Source: Rodentolepis nana
Lineage: Eukaryota; Platyhelminthes; Cestoda; Cyclophyllidea; Hymenolepididae
NCBI GenBank assembly: GCA_900617975.1
Contig: UZAE01000196.1
Coordinates: 1-30,981 of the forward strand
Reading direction: 5' to 3'
Length of the DNA stretch: 30,981 nt
Below are positions 21,108 to 30,981 of the stretch, one piece after another (the stretch's first letter is position 1; each line of letters begins with the position of its first letter). The translations under genes and the position numbers were made by a program. The notes under the pieces were generated by a model. That model searched no databases, was not told where the DNA came from, and worked only from the letters and a program-made list of their open reading frames with translations.

Positions 21108-23509
21108 GTTTAGATCCCTGAAGGAAATATCTTAAAGCTCTATTATTAATCAGCACTCAAAATCAGAATTAATCCTTTGTTTTCACGTAAGAAATGCCAA
21201 TATTTCTCCCTTCCCCCTCTCTACAAAACTAGACTCCTATACCACTTGTCAAAGTGAACTTTAACTAACGCCAGGTTTGAAATTATAGCATTGGAGAAAG
21301 GAAGGTGTTAAAATATCGCCTCTTCGGGAACTACTAAGGTGAAAACGTTTTCCCTATTGCTTAATAGTAAATAAATTCCCGGATGATTCACTGCCTTTAC
21401 CACTTGCACGTAAAAACACCGAATGTACCTTAGGGCATCACTGATTTTGAAATAAACAATGTTTTATAGGTACATTAATGCCTACTGTATATGATGACTG
21501 GCAAACATTTATGAAATGCAAGTCAATTTCTGCTTATGTTGGGACGCAACAAGTCATAAGTATGCTGATCTGTGGTTGACGCATTCTCTTAAAATGCAGA
21601 TAGTGCTCACGACTAAAGAGATTTATCCGAATCACCAGGTGGCCCCTCATCTCACTCCCCCCCCCATACACCGTCCAACATTACAACTCATAGACACAAT
21701 AATTTGCATTAATGCTGAATTCTAAATATATATTAGATTATAAATCAAGCGTCCCTTAAGAAAACTTTACTTTCACATTTCAAAAGGCGATGGCAAGAAC
21801 CCTGTCGAATGTGCCTGCATTGTGGGAGTGCAAATAGTGCAGTCGTCTACTCGTTTTCACCTGGGAATTAAACCATGTCAATGTGAAATCACCGTTCCGC
21901 AACTAGTTCATATATTTATTATTAACTTTTCCATTTACTTTATTGAGTTAAGAATGAAAGTAGAATGACACCAGATAAGAACTTCATTCCGTTAACTACG
22001 TTGAACAGACTATGACGCTATTAGGCATGAACCTAGGAATGGTGAGCTCCATCTCAAAGCCACTGCATACCAGCCCCCCAAAGTGAAAAGTGAAACAGTG
22101 ACTATATGCACCTGTTCATGGTTGATTAAAATAAAAGTTTGCGTGGTCTGGTTGGCATAATTTTTGCAGCGCAGAAAACTGACTCGTTAGAAGGGCTTCC
22201 AGAACTTACTGTTTCTAATCATGGATAAACAAAGGCACTAAATGGAGAGTCTTAATTTGAGATTATTTTTATAGGAACACTAATTCATTTGAGGTAGCAA
22301 CTGAGCTGCTCTTCTTTCTCTCAGTAATAAAGAATATATTTTTAAAAATAAATTCAATGCAAGGCAGCATTATCAGTGTCCAACCGTATAATATTTGCCT
22401 AAAGTGTTTTTATTTTATTAGCGGCATTTACAAGTGAATACCAGTTGATATTTGGAATATCATCGGATCAAGCCAATTCCCAACTTTACTCGGCTTAAAA
22501 AATACCACTACTAAATTTCTTTTTTCCTTTTATTTTGTGAATCACTTTCACATTGGAAATAATCCTGGAGATGACTAACTGCACCTGCTGTGGAATTCAC
22601 TAAAGTATCGTAATTCAAACATGTAGACCTCATGCGCAGTTAACCAGTCTTACAGAAACGACACAATTGAATTTAAACAAGTAAAATAAAAGTATGGCAA
22701 AACTGTTAAGGGAGCTAATGAGTACATAAGATTCGAAAAATGAATATTTGTATTGTTTAGAATGCTTTAATCTCCCGAATTGCAGAATGTTCATTGTAAT
22801 AAATGTCTCAGGTCGTGTGTAACCTCAGGTAGGGGGGAATTAATAATTTGCTTAAAATGGTTGATTGTGTTGCATATCCACTCATAGTCTAGTTATTCTG
22901 AAATACTTTGTACGGGAGAGAGAGGGGAGAGAGCGTAACACCTTGAGGACTGATGTTCAATAGACTGAAATCATAAATATATTAAAATGAAATCAAAACC
23001 AAAATAGGGGAATTAGAAAGTCTAATTATGAGCTTGCATTTCACTAAAACGGTATAAGTTCTTGCAGATAACAGGAAGATAGTTGAAAAGAAAGAGACAA
23101 TTTCGATCAATCAAATTCTTTCGGATGCCAAACCTTCCCACCCCGGTGTCATCAAAGCTGTGAAAAATAGCAAGTGAAATGCGGGTTGCAAGTTTATTCA
23201 AGATTCAGTGGACAGCTTTCAGAAACTTAAGCGAAAAGCCGCGAATACTAAATCTCAAGGCATTATACGCCGAGTATGATTCCTCAATTGAAATAATTAT
23301 GAAAAAGAATAGAGCCTTAAACATCCCATTCTACCAGAGCCTTTGAACGATATTAGTGACACAAGGGTATATGACATTGCATCCATTTCAAGAAGTAATG
23401 ACTCTACTTATTATCTCCTTTAAGGAAATTTTGAACATCTAACAGAAAATATCGTCCAAAGGGGGTGGTAAAGCAATATAACTTTAAAATTATTTGAGCA
23501 AAACGTCAA

Positions 23510-23522
23510 CCCCCCCCCCCCC
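23510..23522. repeat. C13 homopolymer
   Basis: An uninterrupted run of 13 C lies in otherwise AT-rich sequence. The length is likely to be polymorphic or subject to sequencing error. Confidence 0.85.
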
Positions 23523-23702
23523 AAAGTTAAATCTCCCGACGGATAGATTTTCAGAATCCCCTAGAAGTCATAGATAAAGGAAATTGGCATGAGGTTTTAA
23601 ATTGTGAAATTAAATGGGAAAGAGGCCTTCTATTTCAAAGAGTTTCCTAAATATTTAATCTTCATTTTTTCAATTCCATCTCGTCCACTACGTTTGATCA
23701 GC

Positions 23703-23730
23703 GTTAATATTTTCTGTGGAAAATATTAAC
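23703..23730. repeat. Perfect 12-bp inverted repeat, 4-nt loop
   Basis: GTTAATATTTTC, loop TGTG, GAAAATATTAAC. All 12 pairs match, so it could form a DNA cruciform or RNA hairpin on either strand. Confidence 0.8.
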
Positions 23731-24703
23731 ATCTCCGTCGCTTGGACAGTGATATAAGAACCCGATCAGTACGTGATGAGAGTAATCGGTTCCTTTACTG
23801 ACCCCAAAACACGAAGCTCAAATCCTAAGACAAAGCATCAATCAAAGTGCGTATTTTATAATTAATTAAACACAATTGGGAAACGACATGATTCTGTTTA
23901 TTAATGAGCATTGAGACAGGCCGCCTTATATACTAAATCTGGTGATCTGTACATGAATTTGAGCATTGTTAGCCTAATTTGATATTAACACGTTTGCACA
24001 CATTCAGCTTTTAAATAAGAATTTATATTTTTCTTTAAAAGCATGCCTCATAACAGCCACCTCTTTTATTTTGAAACTTGGCTCTTCCTTTCAACTTCAT
24101 CGGGAATGATTGTTGAACTTTTTCAAAACCGTACTTATTCGTTGATGGATAGCCAATCGCATCCTCCCTAAGGTTAGTCCTAATACTCTAGTTAGCAGGA
24201 CAAATACAAAAAAGTTTGCCTTAATTTTCTTAGGAGCAACAAAGTGAGGAAAATGCGAATCGGTTGCGCACAAATGACGAAGCACGGATCCGTTGCCTAA
24301 CTTATCAAATATTGTCGAATGAAGTAAAGCAAACGGTGCATATTCTCTCATTGTACTTTGCTTTTTACTCTTCATCCAAGTGTTCGCATTCACTCAGGCT
24401 ATTTAGGCCTTCAAATTAAATTCACCCTTTCCCAAACTTTTAAGGCCAAATGTGCACTCTTCCACTTCCAGTCTCTTTTCTCTGATATTTTTGCACATCA
24501 GAGAGCCAAACCCAACTCCTCTCTTTTTCTGCTGAGAAAATTGGCTATTTCCAGTTCATCTTAAACAGGAATATTGGAGTGCTTTGGAACCATCTTTAAG
24601 CCTACCTCGGCACAAATTTAAATCTGACTGCTGAACTTCAATAGTGAAGATGCCGCATATGGAATACTAGTAAACAATTTAATCCATTTCTCCAGTTAAA
24701 AAT

Positions 24704-25160
24704 TTAAAATGGTAGATTTAATTGCCATGGGTCCATAAGTTTCAATTTTTCTCCAAGTTCACGAGCTTCTACTTGAGGACAAAAAGATGCTTTATTAAAT
24801 CTTAGATTTCCATCTACAAGCATGAAGTTAGCCTCAATTAAGCAGAAGGGCCATGATTGAGTTACTGCGGGAATATGATTGGGGCAAAGACACTTCACTG
24901 ACAACCATTTGGATTGATGACAGTCTGTGAAAATTACGACCTCTATAAACCCTTAAAGTGCACCTTATTTCATTTAGCAACATAAACCTAGTTGAAGTGT
25001 ATGGCTTAAAATGCAGGCTATTCGAAAATTGCCCAGATTGGGCAAATAATGTGGCCAATGAATTATACTTCACTAAGATTCTTCGACAATTATACAGCTT
25101 CTTCAACACCAGCATGCTATTAATGAATATAGCACAAGCATTCATTGCGATATCAGACAA
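24704..25160 (-). other. Unassigned minus-strand open frames, coding-like
   Basis: A 108-codon frame starts at ATG 25160 and runs to 24834. A second frame runs from about 24919, just after TTTTCACAG (a possible acceptor), to TAA at 24704. The second includes CLCPNHIPAV and FCLIEANFMLVDGNLRF. The first frame's later part overlaps the second, as if one coding region had shifted frame. Neither was recognised, so both may be chance. Confidence 0.2.
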
Positions 25161-25192
25161 AATGCGAAACGTGGAGAGCGGCTATTTCCTTT

Positions 25193-25345
25193 AGGGGAGG
25201 TTGGGGAGAAGGTGAGGAATGAGAGAGGAATGAGTAAGAAGAGATTAAAGCAGGTGGGCGAAAGTGATGATGAAATGATCTAACTGTAGGACAGGACAGA
25301 AGAAGTGGACTGATGGAAACGGGGAAATGAGAAATGAATTGAACA
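25193..25345 (+). repeat. Purine-rich tract with G-runs
   Basis: About 150 bases are strongly purine-biased on the plus strand. They start GGGGAGGTTGGGGAGAAGG, which could fold as a two-tier G-quadruplex. A near-tandem GAGGAATGAGA / GAGGAATGAGT follows. Confidence 0.6.
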
Positions 25346-25715
25346 CTGTGATTCAGCTACCGATAGGAGGCATCAGGTGATTCAAGAAATGAAAAGCAAA
25401 GAGGAGAAAGACTATACCAGCGCGTTTACTGGGTAAGACACATCGTTTAACTTTACAGATGAGCGTGTTAACCATAATGCGAATGAAGCGCAGTCGGTAG
25501 AAAACTTGGAGCTTAACTAATAAAAGAATGAGGTGGTCAGATTCCTGACCCATACTTACCACTATTATCCATTTGCACTTTCGCTTTAACGTTTTTTAAC
25601 TTCGGATCTGGAGATATCTAAAAAGGGTGAAGGTAGTCACTGAGTGTGGGGATCAGATTGATAGGAACTACCTCCTTCATTGCGTATGACAACACCGTTT
25701 AATGGTGATTAAATG

Positions 25716-25718
<3 letters not shown>

Positions 25719-25748
<30 letters not shown>
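25719..25748. repeat. (TA)15 microsatellite
   Basis: Fifteen uninterrupted TA units, flanked by AAATGTAA on the left and ATATTTAATT on the right. Confidence 0.9.
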
Positions 25749-25753
<5 letters not shown>

Positions 25754-26393
25754 TAATTACTTGTGGGCGTTCGTTAACTAAACATATACAAGAACAATAC
25801 CAACAGTGTAAATCCAGCGATGCGATGGCCAATTTCATTAGCCAATTCACATCAATAAGAGGCACATTGAGAGTTTCTCATAAAACCGACACAAGTTTCA
25901 TTAACTCATCGTAAAGTGAACTTAGGATGTTTTATGACAATTCGGTCTCTGGGAAGTACGGACTATTTGTTCAAAGGGTAAAGCAAATTTAGGTGCACGG
26001 TTCCGCCCTTTATGAAAGCACTCCATTCTTTAAGGTACGCTTCTTGAATGGCTACCTTGATTCGAATGATCTTCATTATAATTGTTACTCTATGCAAACC
26101 TTCCCTCGAAGTTGGATGCTTCAAGCCCAGCACTTCATAGCAAAGAGTTTGACAAAATAATATATTTACGGTCATTTAATCATTCATCAATAAGAAATTA
26201 CATTAGTTCAGTTGAATAGACCTACTAATTTGGGTTTCGGTCATTAAGAGGCTGAGTTTAATCCATCATAAAATACGAAGCAAATTAATGAATTAGGTAA
26301 TGAATTTAGTTTTATAATTCACCGAAGGAAAGCAACGTAATGTTCTACTATGCGAAAATATTTAGTTAATATTCATAATGTAAGCAACTGAGC

Positions 26394-26397
<4 letters not shown>

Positions 26398-26424
<27 letters not shown>
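26398..26424. repeat. (TA)13 microsatellite
   Basis: An uninterrupted TA run follows AGCTAAT and precedes TTGTTTTG. It is the second TA microsatellite within 700 bases. Confidence 0.9.
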
Positions 26425-26429
<5 letters not shown>

Positions 26430-26894
26430 TTGTTATGGTAAATCACATATTTGAATTGGCGTCGTTACTCTCACAGCAAGGTCTGCTTCTTCCGACTATG
26501 GTATTAATATCAACAATACCTATGTGTTTTTGTGCTGTCAAGATGTCAAGTGAGCACATGTATTTTAATAAGAAATTCGCATTGGGGAAAGGAGAATGAA
26601 ATCTAGTTATTCTACGCATTATTTAAGAAAAAAACCTTTCGAATTCATCTGAGATCGCAAGAAAGCTTGCGCTCGATTTGCGAAATTCAAATAATTGAGG
26701 AGAAGGGAGGAACGGTTCTTTTCATTTCCTTCTTAGTTTAAGGATACTATTATTTATTAAAAGGCAAAACATTAGCGAATAATTTGGTAAACAATTCGTA
26801 CATCTTGCCGCGAAGTAATGAGGAATCAGCAAATAAAAATTACCAACGTTTTATAAGTGAATACAGTCAAATGCATGGGCAGTTACAGCATTCA

Positions 26895-26902
26895 TATAAA
26901 AG
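26895..26902 (+). promoter_or_regulatory. Candidate TATA box of the LRR membrane protein gene
   Basis: TATAAAAG lies 228 nt before the start codon. Initiation about 30 nt downstream would give a 5' leader near 200 nt. A splice-acceptor-like CCATTTCAG lies at 27028-27036 inside that leader. Confidence 0.3.
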
Positions 26903-27129
26903 TGCTCTGCACTCCAAGTGAAATTAAACAGTCCCACGATTACGCCGAGTTATAGCCAATAAGTCTTAAATTACTAACAAACAGACGCGGAGATTCATGC
27001 GGACGTATGTGCAAGCTTGCACCAATGCCATTTCAGTGTATTTGTGCCTTCAAACGTAAACACCGTAGTTGGTGATTTGCATGCATTCCCGATATTCCTC
27101 TGAGCAATGCATTGCCGATTACAGAAATC

Positions 27130-28815
27130 ATGAAACTATTCGGCCTTGGCTTATTGCTCCTTCTTCAAGGCGCCTGCAAAGCTAACATGGAATCATCAGA
27201 TGCTCTCCCCTGCAGGGATACAGCTTCCGCTGAAAATGGGTCCAAAATAATTGCAGAATGCTGGATTCGTTCATCAGCTACGTTAATTTCATGCAAGCCA
27301 AACTGGGACACGCTTCATCTCGAGGTGCTATCTGAACAGAACCAAAGTGACACTTTTTCTCTCAGGCAAACTCTTTTCAACCATTGTGGTCAGTTGAGAG
27401 TCTTGGCCATTTGGGAAGGAGGTCCTCTAACTCACCTTCAACGAGAATTATTCCACCCCCTCTATAATCTTCAGCGCCTTGTCATTCGAGCTGGAAATCT
27501 TCGATATATTGAAAAAAACCTTCTCATATTTTTACCAAATCTTCAGCTTTTATCTATAACAGATAGTAAGTCTCTGAAACGCCTCAGTTTGAGTACTCTT
27601 GAACCACTGCCTAGTCAAATGACTACTTTGGATTTAAGTAATAATAAACTCATTGATGTTTTGCAACCGAGAGTATTTGGAAACCATCCACTGAGAAACC
27701 TTTACCTGCAAAATAATAAAATTACTGGCTTATATGAAGAGAGCCTTCTTGGACTGTCGGAATTACGTCTCCTACGAATCTCTGGCAATCATCTAACCGG
27801 TTCTCTTGAAAATGCCTTGGGCGTTAATTCACCAAATTCTTCTTCAGCCTTACTATCTGTTCCTCAGTTAGAAATACTTGACCTCGCTAGCAATTATCTC
27901 ACGGAAATAATTGGTTGTAAATGGTCAGGCGGAAATGAGAATAAACCTGTCTTAGTCAAACTTCGAGTTCTAAATTTGGCCAAGAATCGTTTCACTTGGT
28001 TTGATCCAGAAGCTTTTCGTGGGCTGCCTCGTCTAACCGAACTGCGATTGGAAGGTAATCATGATCTATTTCATACTGGCAGTCTGCCTGTCGTTTTATT
28101 CTCCTTTACACGTCATAATTATCCAGCATTGAAGCATTTAGCTATTCCACAAGAGTCCCAAGTAAACGGCGTGGTTGAAATGTGCTCAGATGATCCATTG
28201 CAGACCAGCAGTCGGATTATACTTAGTGCCATTGAGCACTTAAAAAAACAATTTTGTGAAGAGGTTGTTACTGATTCCATGTTGATTGCGGTGAACTTCA
28301 CACAACCAGTTACGAATTCAACACAAATTCTTGATGCTTCTGATAATGAGGGCCCTGTTTTCCTCTTCATTCGAAAGGCTAAAGGGTGGGTATTGAATTG
28401 TATCGCCATTGGTCTTCTATTAATTGGAGTACTTATTTCGGGAATCATATTCGCATGCTTCCATTGGGGAATACAACGGTCGCCAACCGTGGTGCAAGAA
28501 GATTCTCGTGAGTCCATCAAACCAGCCATTATCTACGCTCCTTCAAATATGTCTCTGCATAATTTCTACACTCCTGAGGGTTATTGTCAAGCCTACTTTC
28601 CCGTAGTTCAGTCTGCGTTAAACAAAAATGCAGGGTTCAGTGGACTCGCTTCGACGAATGGAACACCTCTAAGTAATTTGAATAGGCATAGAAACACTTC
28701 CCACTCTGTCTATAGCTTGTTGTCTGCCCCACTCAATACCACTCCAGTTATGCCAATTTCGTCAACAAAGTTGATTAACCTTCAACCCACTGGTATAAAA
28801 CAAGCTGCTGTTTAA
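27130..28815 (+). CDS. Leucine-rich-repeat type I transmembrane protein, intronless
   Basis: The product is 561 residues from ATG 27130 (MKLFGLGLLLLLQG, a clear signal peptide) to TAA. Residues 20-100 hold several Cys (8, 44, 55 and 86 in approximate numbering of the mature region) and may form an N-terminal cap. LRRs run from about 108 to 315: NLQRLVIRAGNLRYI, TTLDLSNNKLIDV, LRNLYLQNNKITGL, LRLLRISGNHLTG, LEILDLASNYLTEI, LRVLNLAKNRFTWF and LTELRLEGNHDLF. A C-terminal cap is suggested by Cys 352 and 376. The transmembrane segment is about 420-445 (WVLNCIAIGLLLIGVLISG). A cytoplasmic tail of about 115 residues is Ser/Thr/Asn-rich with several Tyr. Extracellular N-glycosylation sequons lie at about 36, 71, 236, 389 and 396. 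It is likely a cell-surface adhesion or receptor protein; no orthologue is recognised. The coding region has no intron, unlike its neighbours. Confidence 0.88.
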   Translation: MKLFGLGLLLLLQGACKANMESSDALPCRDTASAENGSKIIAECWIRSSATLISCKPNWDTLHLEVLSEQNQSDTFSLRQTLFNHCGQLRVLAIWEGGPLTHLQRELFHPLYNLQRLVIRAGNLRYIEKNLLIFLPNLQLLSITDSKSLKRLSLSTLEPLPSQMTTLDLSNNKLIDVLQPRVFGNHPLRNLYLQNNKITGLYEESLLGLSELRLLRISGNHLTGSLENALGVNSPNSSSALLSVPQLEILDLASNYLTEIIGCKWSGGNENKPVLVKLRVLNLAKNRFTWFDPEAFRGLPRLTELRLEGNHDLFHTGSLPVVLFSFTRHNYPALKHLAIPQESQVNGVVEMCSDDPLQTSSRIILSAIEHLKKQFCEEVVTDSMLIAVNFTQPVTNSTQILDASDNEGPVFLFIRKAKGWVLNCIAIGLLLIGVLISGIIFACFHWGIQRSPTVVQEDSRESIKPAIIYAPSNMSLHNFYTPEGYCQAYFPVVQSALNKNAGFSGLASTNGTPLSNLNRHRNTSHSVYSLLSAPLNTTPVMPISSTKLINLQPTGIKQAAV

Positions 28816-28864
28816 AATCGCACGTTTTAAAGCATTATTTTTTAAAACGAACCATTAGCAACAT

Positions 28865-28870
28865 AATAAA
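28865..28870 (+). terminator. Poly(A) signal of the LRR gene
   Basis: AATAAA lies 50 nt after the stop codon. It is the first canonical hexamer downstream. Confidence 0.6.
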
Positions 28871-29660
28871 TCTGCATGTTTATCGATATCTGAGAGATTT
28901 CTAACCTTACGGAGATTGACGCATTTTACTCATTTACTATCAACTCCGTTCGACCAGGCAGATATATTATGACACTTTGGACAATTTTTCGACTTATTTT
29001 GAATGACTAACAATCAGAGGTGATAGAAGTGCACTGAAAACAACAGACCTGTCAGTAATTAATTTGCATTGATTTAATTTTAATTAAATATATACTAAGC
29101 TTTCTTAACAATATGGAGCCTTTTCAATTTTATGGCAAATTGAAATTATTTTTGTTTAAACTCGTGAATGACTGACTCATTTCTTACACTTTTGCACTTT
29201 AACGATACTTCATTTGAAAGTTTGGTTTTGGCAATATTTAAGTGTGAATTATTACATTAGGAAAAAATCAGAAGTTAAATACAATTCTTGGTTTATTGAA
29301 ATGATGGAATTTCGTAATTAAGAATCATTTTAAATTGCTGGAAGATTGCACTACTCTTATAATTTCAAAAAGTGCTGGTCTGTGTTTGCTTGAAGTTGGC
29401 TTTTCCTGGTTAGTAGAAACCAACTCAAGGGAAGGTAGTGTGACGATTCTGGACTGCGCATATGCTGACTTCTGTTATAAGTAGAAGGCATCTGTTTAGA
29501 ATTTCATAGCTCACAAGTGCTTGTTCATTTGCGTAGAGTTGACTATTAAAAAATAACTGCATGAAAATAGATCACAGGATCTTGTTATTAAACGTAACTG
29601 CAGTTAGGCTTACCAATCATCAATGAATTATCTATTTTGACTAAATAAGGAGATCAAACT
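28871..29660. other. LRR gene 3' flank, nothing recognised
   Basis: About 790 nt of AT-rich sequence without long open frames or a recognised RNA or repeat. Confidence 0.5.
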
Positions 29661-29689
29661 CTATAAAATTTCACCCTCGTTTAGAGACA

Positions 29690-29836
29690 ATGGAGCGAAA
29701 CAAAAGCATCTTTTTACGCTTAATTCTTGCCATAATTTCACTAAACTTCATTATTGTTTTCTTTGCTGTCAGAAGGCTGGCCCGAGAATGGCATGCCTGC
29801 TATTATTTCTTTTTGGAAAGCAGGTTTCTCAATTAA
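29690..29836 (+). CDS. Possible 48-residue single-pass membrane micropeptide
   Basis: ATG 29690 is in a good context (ACAATGG). The frame runs 48 codons to TAA at 29836. The product has a short charged start (MERNKSIFLR), then a hydrophobic span (LILAIISLNFIIVFFAV), then a basic, aromatic C-terminal part (RRLAREWHACYYFF). TATAAAA lies at 29662-29668, only about 22 nt before the ATG, so it might be a TATA box only if the leader is nearly absent. A chance frame is the main alternative, because AT-rich DNA often encodes hydrophobic runs. It could also be a first exon ending at AGCAG|GTTTCT. Confidence 0.25.
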   Translation: MERNKSIFLRLILAIISLNFIIVFFAVRRLAREWHACYYFFLESRFLN

Positions 29837-30534
29837 CACAGTATTAAAATTGATTCTTTTTTTTTTATAAATAATCATAACATTAGATTTATTGGTGGAG
29901 AAAATTTTGAAGAAAAACACCTAACCTGGATCCTAAGGCCACAATAATAGTTTATTTAAGCCGCCGAAAGTCTTGATCTAATAAAATCCTAACCTCACAA
30001 AAAGTTTGAAATGGGGTAAGGTTGCCAATCGAATTTTATTGCGTAAACAGAGATCACAAGAGGAAGCGGGTCTGCTGGATTTACTGTAGATGACAGTTTG
30101 ATTTGGGGAAGCAATTGACGTATATGCAATGTAGAGCAATACAATCTAATACAATTTGCTAGACTTTTCCCCAATATATCTATCTAACCGGTAGAGGTGT
30201 ATGAGTATGGTTTGGGAGAGGATAAAGCCTTTTGACCTAAGGTGTTTGAAAGTTATGATTCACTGCTTTTGAGCCAGGAAGAAAAATGACATTATGGAAA
30301 GAGTTCTAATATATGGCGTTGCAGATAATCGGGTCTTTTTAAAAGCTAAAATATTTGCCAACTGAAGCCTACGTTAGTCGTTGCGGCTATGAAACAGAGA
30401 TAAACGTTATTTTATTTTTGACAACTTGGCAGATTTATGCTTTGTTTTTATTCAAATTAACTTGAGATGACATATTACTGTTTTGCGGACATAGTCAGCA
30501 CCAATAATGATCTCAACCATCACCTAATGTTTTC
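29837..30534. other. Nothing recognised between the small ORF and repeat copy 3
   Basis: About 700 nt with a T-rich run near 29858-29868. No open frame of note on either strand. Confidence 0.5.
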
Positions 30535-30865
30535 GGCTTGGGGTGTGCGATAGACTTACGTCCACGTGGTGTACCCTGGGCAACGTATACTAATACGGCA
30601 GAAAGTCTATCAAACCGGCAGTTGACTTTGACTTCGAAATATCATGACCCGACTGTATGTCATATTCGACCCCTCGTAGTACTCATCGTACCTTTTCTCT
30701 GCCTTTGTGTCTGTCTGTCTCTTTTACATCTGTGAATCATTATTCTATCCCCCTCTCGACTTTTTGTCACTTTGACGTTCCTCCTCCTCTCTGTGAAGTC
30801 GGAAGTCAGCTAAAACGCTAATGATAACTATCAAAACGCCTGCCATTTGAAATAAATAAATATTC
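30535..30865 (+). repeat. Dispersed repeat family, copy 3 (full length, with AT tail)
   Basis: This is the best full copy. It starts GGCTTGGGGTGTGCGATAGA, continues CTTACGTCCACGTGGTGTAC and CCTGGGCAACGTAT (shared with copy 1), and has a pyrimidine-rich centre. It ends CTATCAAAACGCCTGCCATT plus TGAAATAAATAAATATTC. It includes a CACGTG palindrome not preserved in copy 2. A 65-codon open frame inside is incidental. Confidence 0.85.
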
Positions 30866-30981
30866 TTACGGCTTTCGAATTGAGGTGCCTATATCAAATC
30901 TTTGTGTAGGCTTACTTTCTTGACCGAAAATAGGAATTTGAGGATAAGAGAATGACACGAGTAATCTATTTGCAGTAATTC

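Larger units (their letters stand above)
21108..24096. other. Gene-poor region, part 2
   Basis: No gene is recognised. Low-complexity features include a short CCCCCCC run near 21656, a GAGAGA stretch near 22915-22935, a 13-C homopolymer at 23510-23522 and a perfect hairpin at 23703-23730. Confidence 0.45.

Noticed and set aside
25677..25865. 62-codon minus-strand frame with repeated Tyr-Ile
   Set aside because: Produced by translation of the TA microsatellite.
28119..28529. 136-codon minus-strand frame
   Set aside because: Antisense shadow of the LRR membrane protein gene.
30538..30735. 65-codon plus-strand frame
   Set aside because: Lies inside repeat copy 3 and is not conserved among copies.
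30529..30880. CGGCTT on both sides of repeat copy 3 as a target-site duplication
   Set aside because: GGCT(T/C)GG also starts copy 2, so the left match belongs to the element itself.

Overview
This is a eukaryotic nuclear window, AT-rich, with GT-AG introns, AATAAA-type poly(A) signals and no bacterial features. Several traits point to a flatworm (Platyhelminthes), possibly a tapeworm. Introns are very short (31, 33 and 37 nt) alongside others of about 1 kb. One gene begins at a splice acceptor with no ATG of its own, which fits flatworm spliced leaders ending in AUG. All four intact genes are animal-type. The organism call is inference from gene structure; no species can be named.

Layout. 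(1) 1-252: a dispersed repeat copy. (2) 323-492, minus: one exon encoding the first part of an EH domain, most like REPS1/REPS2 (RalBP1-associated endocytic adaptors). (3) 2648-6384, plus: DRC4/GAS8, a subunit of the nexin-dynein regulatory complex, in at least seven in-window exons. (4) 7306-7984, plus: an unrecognised candidate gene with a possible 12-nt micro-exon. (5) 8490-9224, minus: complete TMEM208 (ER membrane protein of the SRP-independent targeting route) in four exons. (6) 10371-13406, plus: complete tektin-3/5-like gene in six exons. (7) 14336-15251, plus: complete ribosomal protein L7 (uL30) gene in four exons. (8) 16164-17785: two more repeat copies in inverted orientation. (9) About 9 kb with no recognisable gene, holding only unassigned open frames, two TA microsatellites, a C13 run and some perfect hairpins. 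(10) 27130-28815, plus: intronless leucine-rich-repeat type I membrane protein. (11) 29690-29836: a possible 48-residue single-pass membrane micropeptide. (12) 30535-30865: a full repeat copy.

How the genes relate. DRC4 and tektin are both axonemal proteins and lie 4 kb apart with TMEM208 between them. TMEM208 and tektin are divergently transcribed across about 1.1 kb. The remaining genes are unrelated housekeeping or surface-protein genes, and nothing suggests an operon.

Points worth a second look: the ATG-less DRC4 5' exon, its apparent GC-AG intron, the eroded tektin signature nonapeptide, the four-copy repeat family, the orphan gene next to TMEM208, and the small membrane ORF at 29.7 kb. 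I found no clear sign of a wholly new multi-gene system.
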